20,740 nucleotides of DNA from an uncultured Candidatus Melainabacteria bacterium. GTDB lineage: Bacteria; Cyanobacteriota; Vampirovibrionia; Gastranaerophilales; Gastranaerophilaceae. The notes beneath the pieces are model-generated. The model had not been told where the DNA came from. It searched no databases and was given only the letters and a program-made list of their open reading frames with translations. A program made the translations under genes and the position numbers. Shown here one piece after another: positions 15,005-20,740 of this stretch; position 1 is the first letter of the stretch; each line of letters begins with the position of its first letter. The stretch covers positions 1 to 20,740 of the forward strand of contig CAKUZW010000011.1 in assembly GCA_934718135.1 (NCBI GenBank). The letters are read 5' to 3'.

Positions 15005-15895
15005 ATGAAAAAAATCTTAGAGACGTTTAAAAACCTTTACAAAGGTGAAAACATTGTAAAAACACATTTGATTTTGGCTGCATTATATTTACCGATTGCG
15101 TTATTTAGTGCGACTGCTCAATTTTTAGACAAAGAGTTTAAGGAATTTTTAGTTCCTATTTTGATTGCAGTTCTGGTTTTTGGATTGTTATCAATTGTAC
15201 CGATGTTATTTTTGGCGGGTTTTTATTATAGATTTTTAAATAAAAGAATGACTGAACCTCAAGGATTGCCAAAATGGAATTTGGATTGCTTAATTACAGG
15301 ACTTAAAGCAATACCTGTAGGGTTTGTTTGGTGTTTATATATTGCAGTTCCGGTAATTTTACTAATAGGAAGTTTTGTTGGGGTATTGGCTCTTCTACTT
15401 TCAGGAACTCCTTCTGCTGTTGAAATAATTGGTGCAATTCTTTTGGTTCTATTATTTATTGCACTATTTATGGCTTTGGTTGTTGTAATTTCGCCATTTG
15501 TAGCTCAAGTGTACTTCAAATACAGTGAAAATTTTGAATATAGTGCGGAAATTTTCAATCCTTTAACCATTTTTCGCTATATGAAAAAATCATTTAAGGA
15601 ATCAATCATTGTAGCGTTGAAATATATCGTTGTAAATATTGCGGTTTCATCTGTTGTTCAACTGGTTTTGGGCGTAATAATGGTTATTTTTCTAATGTTT
15701 GGTATGGTATTTCTTATTGCAGCATCTCCAGCTAATCCGGATCCAACAAAATCAATTGGTTTTATTATGACCATTCTAATTTTTAGTGGTGTATTCGGTG
15801 CCATTTCCGGTTATTCAACATTTGTTGTTTCATTGGCTTATGCTGATAACTTGCTAGAAGTATACAAAGATAAAATTGCACAAAATGAACAATAA
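15005..15895 (+). CDS. DUF4013-like polytopic membrane protein, 296 aa
   Basis: Inner-membrane protein with about six spans, near residues 22-42, 49-75, 102-128, 136-162, 200-235 and 255-280. The segment GFYYRFLNKRMTEPQGLPKW followed by a second helix matches the DUF4013 pattern of a helix, a basic loop, a Leu-Pro-x-Trp turn and a 'GLK' helix. The function of DUF4013 proteins is unknown. The frame also opens at a TTG 3 nt upstream, but the ATG at 15005 is better placed, 8 nt after GAAAGG. It follows a possible 24-residue frame and ends at a strong terminator. Confidence 0.8.
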   Translation: MKKILETFKNLYKGENIVKTHLILAALYLPIALFSATAQFLDKEFKEFLVPILIAVLVFGLLSIVPMLFLAGFYYRFLNKRMTEPQGLPKWNLDCLITGLKAIPVGFVWCLYIAVPVILLIGSFVGVLALLLSGTPSAVEIIGAILLVLLFIALFMALVVVISPFVAQVYFKYSENFEYSAEIFNPLTIFRYMKKSFKESIIVALKYIVVNIAVSSVVQLVLGVIMVIFLMFGMVFLIAASPANPDPTKSIGFIMTILIFSGVFGAISGYSTFVVSLAYADNLLEVYKDKIAQNEQ

Positions 15896-15922
15896 TTTTG
15901 GAAGATATGGTTGAGATTAAGA

Positions 15923-15957
15923 AACGGGCGGAGCCAAATGGCTCCGCCCGTTTTTGT
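15923..15957. terminator. Bidirectional intrinsic terminator
   Basis: AACGGGCGGAGCC (15923-15935) pairs perfectly with GGCTCCGCCCGTT (15940-15952) around a 4-nt loop and runs into T5. It sits between the DUF4013-like gene and the convergent minus-strand operon. Its GGCGGAGCC core recurs in the dispersed repeats at both window ends, so the terminator may derive from, or have seeded, that repeat. Confidence 0.92.
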
Positions 15958-15967
15958 ATTAACCTTT

Positions 15968-16384
15968 TTATTTAGAATTTGATAGAGCTAAAATATTTTG
16001 AACAAATTCATTTTTATCTGCTTCAGAATAGTCAATTCTATAACTTTTAATTCTTGAGTCAAAATATTTTGCAATCATATTTGATTGTCTGTCAATTGAA
16101 TATTCGCTCCAGTATGGTGTTTTTCTTATTTTACTTATAATTTCAGATTCTAAATCCTCAAATTTTGCGGCATCGTTATTTTTTTTAGAGGTTATTAAGT
16201 TGCCAATCTTTTCAATTCTATCAATTTCACTTGTTTCCATTGGTTTCGGTTCAATTGTGATTTTTTTATTTATTGGTGTTGAAATAAACTGAATATCGCT
16301 ATTTTCAAACACTTTTTCAATATTATTTACTTGAAAAATATCTTTATTTTCAATTTTGTTTTTAAATCTTTCTGCCAATCCCAT
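15968..16384 (-). CDS. Hypothetical protein, 138 aa, partner of the CpaE-like gene
   Basis: Unrecognised charged, mainly helical soluble protein. Residues 1-60 look disordered and Lys/Ile/Asn-rich. Residues 70-138 form a likely helical domain with KTPYWSEYSIDRQSNMIAKYF near its middle. It has no membrane span. It starts 13 nt after the stop of the CpaE-like ATPase gene, so it is in the same operon and may be a partner of that ATPase. It ends just before the bidirectional terminator. Nothing in the sequence gives a molecular role. Confidence 0.75.
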   Translation of the reverse strand: MGLAERFKNKIENKDIFQVNNIEKVFENSDIQFISTPINKKITIEPKPMETSEIDRIEKIGNLITSKKNNDAAKFEDLESEIISKIRKTPYWSEYSIDRQSNMIAKYFDSRIKSYRIDYSEADKNEFVQNILALSNSK

Positions 16385-16397
16385 TTTTTATTCCTTT

Positions 16398-17573
16398 TTA
16401 GTATTTTAATATATTTTCAAATTTCTCAACCATATTTAGTTTGTACATATTATCTGATATGTGTTGAGCAAGTTTTTTGTAACTTTGTGAAACGTTTGTT
16501 GTGTCGTTAACATCGCTTACCGGAATTCCTTTATTTATTGCAGACATGATTGCAAAGTAGTTGTTTGGAATTTTCCAGTAAATTTCTTTTGACAAAACTT
16601 TTTCGATATCTGCTTCTTTAATTTCGTCATTTTCCATATAACGATTTACGACAATTTTGATTTTGTCTTTGTCGTAACCTAATTTATCAAATAGTTCCAA
16701 GCATCTTTGTGAATTTCTTAGAGCTGGTAAATTTGCAACAGTTACAAGCATTATTAAATCTGAATTATCTAATGCTGCAATATTTTTACCGTCAAAACTT
16801 GCTTCCGCATCAACTATTATATAAGAAAAAGTTTCTTTTAATGTGTTAAACAATTTTGTTATTTGTTTTGGTTGAATATTGGCTGCCTGTTTGAAATACG
16901 GAGGATCCGCCAATACATATAAACTTGTTCCTTTGTATCTTTCTAAGGTGCTTAATAAGAAAGTTTCGTTGATTTTATCAAGATTTTCAAGCATATAAGA
17001 AATATTAAAAGATGGTTTCAAATCTAAAAACGTTGTGATATCACCCATTTGGAAGTTTAAATCAATCAGTGCAATATTTTCTTTTGTGATTTTCGCAAGT
17101 TCCAAAGCTAAATTTGTTGCAAGAGTAGTTTTGCCAATTCCGCCTTTGTTTGAAAATACTGAAATAATTTTGCAGTTGTTATTTCTTTTAGGTTCTTCAA
17201 ATTCCGTAAGTAATTTATTTATGACTTCAAAAAATTCACTTTTAATAATCGGAACAGGGACAAATTCTTTTGCTCCCGCTCTCATGATTTCTATTATCAA
17301 ATTTACAGTAGGATTGTCTGAGAGAGCCAATACCTTGCAATTTGGGCATTCTTTCGTTGTTTTGAGAATAAAATCAAGCTTTTCTCTTTTGTTTGTAGAT
17401 AAATCAATAATTAAAAGACTTTTGTCTTTAATTGTTGTCAAAATTTTAAATATTTCAGAGTAATCTCCCTTATTATCAACTGTTTCAAGGTTATCAAATT
17501 CTCCTACAAAAAGTTTGATAACTTCTTTTGTTGAAAATTCGTCTGAAATTATAATTGTTGGAATTTTATTCAT
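16398..17573 (-). CDS. CpaE/TadZ-like ATPase (receiver-like domain plus ParA/MinD)
   Basis: Residues 1-125 form a response-regulator-like domain (alternating strands with LLIIDLST and VLALSDN, then IEIMRAGAKEFVPVPI), followed by a ParA/MinD ATPase domain with the deviant Walker A KGGIGKTT (about 143-150), ALIDLNFQMGD and the VDAEAS Walker B-type strand. This architecture is that of CpaE/TadZ, which position Tad/Flp-type pilus machinery at the pole. Two in-frame ATGs exist. The ATG at 17573 is preferred because AGGAAGGG lies only 1 nt before the one at 17582. A good promoter lies just upstream. No CpaF or TadB/C genes are adjacent, so it may serve a type IV pilus or another localisation task. 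Confidence 0.85.
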   Translation of the reverse strand: MNKIPTIIISDEFSTKEVIKLFVGEFDNLETVDNKGDYSEIFKILTTIKDKSLLIIDLSTNKREKLDFILKTTKECPNCKVLALSDNPTVNLIIEIMRAGAKEFVPVPIIKSEFFEVINKLLTEFEEPKRNNNCKIISVFSNKGGIGKTTLATNLALELAKITKENIALIDLNFQMGDITTFLDLKPSFNISYMLENLDKINETFLLSTLERYKGTSLYVLADPPYFKQAANIQPKQITKLFNTLKETFSYIIVDAEASFDGKNIAALDNSDLIMLVTVANLPALRNSQRCLELFDKLGYDKDKIKIVVNRYMENDEIKEADIEKVLSKEIYWKIPNNYFAIMSAINKGIPVSDVNDTTNVSQSYKKLAQHISDNMYKLNMVEKFENILKY

Positions 17574-17598
17574 TAAACACATACCCTTCCTATGTTAG

Positions 17599-17627
17599 AG
17601 TATATCATATTGAGATAGATAGTGCAA
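17599..17627 (-). promoter_or_regulatory. Promoter of the CpaE-like operon
   Basis: On the minus strand TTGCAC (17627-17622), a 17-nt spacer and TATACT (17604-17599). The expected start of transcription is near 17592, directly before the AGGAAGGG binding site, so the leader is very short and separate from the upstream RNA gene. Confidence 0.75.
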
Positions 17628-17634
17628 TTAAATA

Positions 17635-17815
17635 AAAATAAAAGCCCCATATAGACGGATTTTGTTACCTGCTGGATCTCGCAGGTGGGTGAGAACCTAG
17701 ACTAATCCGTTTCCCGCTGGCAATATTTCTATTGACGGGTATACTTCAGCGTCTTGAGAGTTAACTCTCCCTATTTATGTAAATGTAGGAACAAAATTAA
17801 CGTCTATACAGAGCT
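17635..17815 (-). ncRNA. ssrS: Structured RNA of about 180 nt, probable 6S RNA
   Basis: There is no coding frame. The two ends of the region form a long closing helix (17644-17666 with 17790-17814, including ATAGACG / CGTCTAT). Inside, ACCTGC/GCAGGT (17667-17672, 17681-17686) makes a small hairpin on the 3' side of an AU-rich open region, and an apical arm includes AGAC/GTCT and a CCCG/CGGG hairpin (17713-17739). On the minus strand it has its own consensus promoter and ends in TTTTATTTTTATTT after the closing helix. Length, closing helix, central bubble with a 3' side hairpin and an apical arm fit 6S RNA, which mimics an open promoter and sequesters RNA polymerase. The specific identity is inference; a lineage-specific RNA is possible. 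Confidence 0.6.
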
Positions 17816-17821
17816 TAATTT

Positions 17822-17850
17822 ATTCTAGCATGTTTTGAATTCTTTTGCAA
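17822..17850 (-). promoter_or_regulatory. Promoter of the structured RNA
   Basis: On the minus strand TTGCAA (17850-17845), a 17-nt spacer ending in TGC, and TAGAAT (17827-17822), so the -10 is of the extended type. The expected first base is about 17815, where the closing helix of the RNA begins. Confidence 0.8.
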
Positions 17851-17864
17851 ATTATCCTATTCGG

Positions 17865-20090
17865 TTATCTTGCGTTTTCTGCTAAAACTCCTTGAATATA
17901 TTGTTCTGCCCTGTCAGCTTCTGCTAATGCTGAATCTAAACCACTTGTATCAATTGATTTTTTTACCATTCCAACAGGAGATGGAATATATGTTCTAACT
18001 GGTTCCATTTCTTTATCAGATTTGTTCTTCCCATCAGTTGAATTTGTTGTGGTATTAGTTGTTTCTGTTGTATTTGTAGTTTGAGTTTGAGAGCTGTTTG
18101 AAGTTGCATTTTGAGGTGCTTTTTGGCCGTTAGCTGCCATTTTGATTAAATTTGTATCACTTTTGTACTCATTTGGATTTTTAACTTCCGGAATTTTATT
18201 TGTACCTTGGAATGCTTTATCAGAAGCTTGTGGATTTGTATTATTTGGAGCTGTTTTTGTTTCTTCTTTTTCAGGTTCTTTATCTTCATCTAATACTGAA
18301 TTAGTCGGTTTTCCAAAAACTGCGTGAGCACCTTTAGTTGCAATTTTTGCAATGAATGGAGAAAGTAAGAACATCGGAATTATAAATCTCAATGGATAAC
18401 CTGCAACATTCTTAGTTCCTTTCCACATTTTTCTAGCAAGGTTCATATTTTTTGCATCTTTTGATAAATATACAGCTTTTTGTTCAAGACCGATAGTCAA
18501 AAGGTTTGCACCTTTTTTAAGAAGTTTCAAGAATGGGTTTTTAACTCCTGCATTAAGTTGTCTATTCAATGCTTTAGATCTTAAATTGAACCATTTTTTG
18601 TTATGTAATTTTAAATTAGCTTCTTTATTGAATTGTTTTAATGCTTTTCTGTATGCTTCAACTTGGTCTTTTGTCATTCCTAAATATTTCAAACCACCGG
18701 CTTTGTGCATTGCCCAAATACCTAATGGCATAGCTAAGAAGTAAGAAAAGTCATTAACAAATCTTTCTGCTAAAGTTTTGCCTTTTTCTCCTTTTGGAGC
18801 TTGAATTGTATGGATTAACATATCTGCAAAGATAAATGCCTGCATAAATACAGCCAATTTACCACCGGCAAATCTGTTTGTTGTACCTTCTGTTAAGTAA
18901 GCGAAAGATTTACCAACCAATTGACCAAATTTAGTTTTAGCCCCTGTTTTTGTAGATATTTTGAATTTGTTGATTAATTCTTGAATTCCAACTTCTCTAC
19001 CCATAAGGTGACTAGTAAGTTTGCCAAGTTTTCCATCTCTTTTCCAAATTATAACTTTTAAGTTCTTATCACCTTTTTCAAGTATTTTTAAAACTTCGTC
19101 CATGTGTTTTAGGGCGTAGTCTTCTTGCATTACTTTTCCATATTGGGCTACAGAATCAAAACCTAATCCTTTGGTAATTTTTAATTCTTTTAATCTGGTA
19201 TCTTTTAATAGTTTAAGAATTTCGTCATCTGATTTTTTTGCTAAATCTTTAATATCATCAGGACCGAATTTTTCGCCTATTGCTTTTAAAGTTGAAGCTA
19301 TTTTGTTGATTTGTTCATCTTTTGATAATTTCTTTGCAGCTTCTTCAAATTTTGGAAGAGATTCTTTGAAATATTTGAATTCTTCACTTTGAATTCTTGC
19401 CAACTTTTCAGATTTAGGAAGTTTTTCAATTTCACTAATTACATCTTTGCTTAGTCCATATTGTTTTAATTTTACAGCTTGATCTGCCGGTTTTAAAAGT
19501 TCTTCAAATACGTTTTTAGTATCAGCTTCCAAAAATCCGTCTAAACCTGCTGCCGGAATTTTTACCAACTTACATTCAGGGCTTGTTTTGTGGTTTCGTA
19601 AAGCGTAAAAAATTCTGTTTTTTGGATTAGAAGATACTCTATCCATATATTGAGCTACAGAATTGTATCTTTTGCTTACCCATTGTCCGAAAGAAGATTT
19701 TGCAACAGAACTGTTTGAAACTTTATTTGATAACTTGTCTGCTGCTCCTGTAACTTTACCTAAAATGCTTTTATCGTATTCAGTGTTACATTTTTCTCCG
19801 AATTTGTCCATTCCTTGTGCAATGCCATACCAAACAGCACCTGCAACAGGCAATGTATATGGACTTTGTGTCATATCAGAACTGTTTTTTACTCTATTAC
19901 CCAACTCTGTATTACTAACAGATTTTGGAGTTTTAACATTTGCTCCCGCACTGCCATTTTGACCTTCCGCTTGGTTTTGTGCTTCAGGTTGAGTTTGGGT
20001 TTGCCCCTGAATATCTTGTTTCTGTTTGAAATATACAGGTTTTTGAGTTTGTAAACTTGGAATATTTAAACCATTAATTTGTTCCAGCAT
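17865..20090 (-). CDS. Large membrane-associated hypothetical protein, 741 aa
   Basis: Unrecognised. From the preferred start the product is MLEQINGLNIPS..., with KPVYFKQKQ near residues 17-25, a Gln/Asn-rich stretch (about 26-60), a large Lys-rich helical region (about 120-410), a hydrophobic part with likely spans around 425-445, 465-480 and 575-600, and a disordered tail rich in Asn, Thr and Gln (about 620-700) with a final helix. The frame opens 14 codons earlier, at 20132, but that ATG lies inside the predicted promoter and has no binding site. The ATG at 20090 follows AAAAAGGAAAG. It resembles big surface or envelope-associated proteins of this lineage in composition only. No enzyme motif is seen. 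Confidence 0.8.
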   Translation of the reverse strand: MLEQINGLNIPSLQTQKPVYFKQKQDIQGQTQTQPEAQNQAEGQNGSAGANVKTPKSVSNTELGNRVKNSSDMTQSPYTLPVAGAVWYGIAQGMDKFGEKCNTEYDKSILGKVTGAADKLSNKVSNSSVAKSSFGQWVSKRYNSVAQYMDRVSSNPKNRIFYALRNHKTSPECKLVKIPAAGLDGFLEADTKNVFEELLKPADQAVKLKQYGLSKDVISEIEKLPKSEKLARIQSEEFKYFKESLPKFEEAAKKLSKDEQINKIASTLKAIGEKFGPDDIKDLAKKSDDEILKLLKDTRLKELKITKGLGFDSVAQYGKVMQEDYALKHMDEVLKILEKGDKNLKVIIWKRDGKLGKLTSHLMGREVGIQELINKFKISTKTGAKTKFGQLVGKSFAYLTEGTTNRFAGGKLAVFMQAFIFADMLIHTIQAPKGEKGKTLAERFVNDFSYFLAMPLGIWAMHKAGGLKYLGMTKDQVEAYRKALKQFNKEANLKLHNKKWFNLRSKALNRQLNAGVKNPFLKLLKKGANLLTIGLEQKAVYLSKDAKNMNLARKMWKGTKNVAGYPLRFIIPMFLLSPFIAKIATKGAHAVFGKPTNSVLDEDKEPEKEETKTAPNNTNPQASDKAFQGTNKIPEVKNPNEYKSDTNLIKMAANGQKAPQNATSNSSQTQTTNTTETTNTTTNSTDGKNKSDKEMEPVRTYIPSPVGMVKKSIDTSGLDSALAEADRAEQYIQGVLAENAR

Positions 20091-20117
20091 GAGAATACTT
20101 TCCTTTTTCCCTACATA

Positions 20118-20145
20118 TTTATATAAAAACATTTTAATCTGTAAA
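20118..20145 (-). promoter_or_regulatory. Promoter of the 741-aa gene
   Basis: On the minus strand TTTACA (20145-20140), a 16-nt spacer and TATAAA (20123-20118). Transcription would start near 20111, which leaves a 20-nt leader before the ATG at 20090. Confidence 0.65.
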
Positions 20146-20176
20146 TTTGCTAAATAATGAAATTATTTTGCAAATT
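20144..20176. promoter_or_regulatory. 33-bp palindrome between divergent genes
   Basis: AATTTGC (20144-20150), T, AAATAAT (20152-20158), GAA, ATTATTT (20162-20168), T, GCAAATT (20170-20176): two 7-bp arms on each side with one mismatch, centred on a 3-nt spacer. It overlaps the edge of the -35 of the leftward promoter and lies about 28 nt upstream of the -35 of the rightward one, so an operator role is plausible. Confidence 0.5.
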
Positions 20177-20203
20177 GTAAACAAATGTAACAAATAAACC
20201 AAG

Positions 20204-20231
20204 TTGTGAAATTTTGAAAGTTGTATATACT
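20204..20231 (+). promoter_or_regulatory. Promoter of the 57-aa gene
   Basis: TTGTGA (20204-20209), a 16-nt spacer and TATACT (20226-20231), about 41 nt before the ATG. Confidence 0.55.
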
Positions 20232-20271
20232 TTATATATGCATAAGAGATAAGTAAGAGAGGCTTAAAGAT

Positions 20272-20445
20272 ATGGCAGTTGCAAATTTAAAAAAGATTGA
20301 TAAAAAATTACAAGACATCTATAAAGATCAAATCACAACAACAGTTGCAGTAACTCCACAACCATTTGTTGATAAGTCAGATTTATTATTTCAACAAATG
20401 AACTTTATAGCAGCCTACAACAAGCAAATGTTACACATTGCATAA
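20272..20445 (+). CDS. Hypothetical protein, 57 aa
   Basis: A short frame encodes MAVANLKKIDKKLQDIYKDQ followed by a Thr/Val/Pro-rich middle and a C-terminal helix with FQQMNFIAAYNKQMLHIA. It is soluble and basic at the N-terminus. AGAGAGG lies about 9 nt before the ATG, a recognisable promoter precedes it, and a good terminator follows, so it is a complete single-gene unit transcribed away from the 741-aa gene across a palindrome. The family is unknown. A role linked to that neighbour is possible but not shown. Confidence 0.7.
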   Translation: MAVANLKKIDKKLQDIYKDQITTTVAVTPQPFVDKSDLLFQQMNFIAAYNKQMLHIA

Positions 20446-20501
20446 CCAAGTTTTATTCTATATTTTAACTCCAATTTAATTTTTCCCCTACAAATTTTAT
20501 C

Positions 20502-20532
20502 CCTGATTTCTTCACGAAGTCAGGTTTTTTTT
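20502..20532 (+). terminator. Intrinsic terminator after the 57-aa gene
   Basis: CCTGATTTC (20502-20510) pairs with GAAGTCAGG (20516-20524) around TTCAC and runs into eight T residues. Confidence 0.9.
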
Positions 20533-20740
20533 GTACTCGCCGTACGGGCAAAATGCTACCAATGGCTTTGAGATTTGTAAGTCATTGGTTTTCGAGCAGA
20601 GGATGAAAGGCGGAGCCGTATCCGTTATTGCGAGGAGCGTACTCGCCGTACGGGCAAAATGCTACCAATGGCTTTGAGATTTGTAAGTCATTGGTTTTCG
20701 AGCAGAGGATGAAAGGCGGAGCCGTATCCGTTATTGCGAG
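20533..20740. repeat. Tandem 106-bp direct repeat, two copies, second cut by the window end
   Basis: The unit beginning GTACTCGCCGTACGGGC (20533) repeats without change from 20639 and runs to the last base (102 of 106 bp present). Each copy holds a stem CCAATGGC / GTCATTGG, a GCCGTACGGGC palindrome, the core AAGGCGGAGCCGTATCCGTT (20607-20626 and 20713-20732) and ATTGCGAGGAGCG. The core is also present, inverted, at 445-464. No coding potential is seen. Confidence 0.92.

Noticed and set aside
17035..17463. 142-codon plus-strand frame opposite the CpaE-like gene
   Set aside because: Antisense shadow of the ParA domain with no binding site; the minus-strand protein has all family motifs.
17644..17814. 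The structured RNA read on the plus strand, or as a riboswitch of the CpaE-like gene
   Set aside because: Promoter and U-rich end are both in minus-strand orientation, and the CpaE-like gene has its own promoter after the RNA 3' end, so a cis-acting leader is unlikely. Motifs of SRP RNA, tmRNA and RNase P RNA were not seen.
20533..20740. CRISPR array
   Set aside because: The repeat unit is 106 bp with no short repeat-spacer alternation and no cas genes nearby.
1..20740. tRNA, rRNA, transposase or prophage genes
   Set aside because: None was recognised on either strand by eye; small tRNA genes cannot be fully excluded without a covariance search.

Overview
The window looks like a chromosomal contig from an AT-rich, gut-type non-photosynthetic relative of cyanobacteria (Gastranaerophilales / Vampirovibrionia, 'Melainabacteria'). 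This is inferred from low GC, strong Shine-Dalgarno use, a group-3 sigma factor paired with a pilus gene, CpaE- and PilT-type pilus ATPases, and several large lineage-style hypothetical proteins. No 16S or other decisive marker is present, so the taxonomy is inference.

Layout, left to right. 1-540 is a gene-free mosaic of nested inverted repeats. 593-1243 holds two small unknown genes, closed by a bidirectional terminator. On the minus strand, 3268-1365 is a two-gene operon: an alternative sigma-70 family factor overlapping by ATGA with an unusually long prepilin peptidase. Divergent from it, 3415-6805 carries gatC, pyrG and an MFS sugar-type transporter, then a terminator. 6978-9363 is an accessory-looking pair: a single-span membrane protein of unknown function overlapping a protein with the R / S-T-S / E-x-E signature of mono-ADP-ribosyltransferases. 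recF follows convergently. 10593-12747 is a small unknown gene, pilT and a polytopic membrane protein. uvrB (minus), a possible 24-residue peptide and a DUF4013-like membrane protein follow. The minus strand then carries a CpaE/TadZ-like ATPase with a small unknown partner, an independently transcribed structured RNA of about 180 nt (best guess 6S RNA), and a 741-residue membrane protein. A 57-residue protein is encoded divergently from the last gene, across a 33-bp palindrome. The window ends in a tandem 106-bp repeat that shares, in inverted orientation, a 20-bp core with the left-end repeats.

Functionally the window mixes housekeeping (tRNA amidotransferase, CTP synthesis, recombination and excision repair) with type IV / Tad-like pilus functions (prepilin processing, retraction, polar ATPase) that may be tied to the alternative sigma factor. 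The most interesting items are the ADP-ribosyltransferase pair, the structured RNA with its own promoter, the apparently leaderless starts of recF and uvrB, and the related repeats at both window ends.
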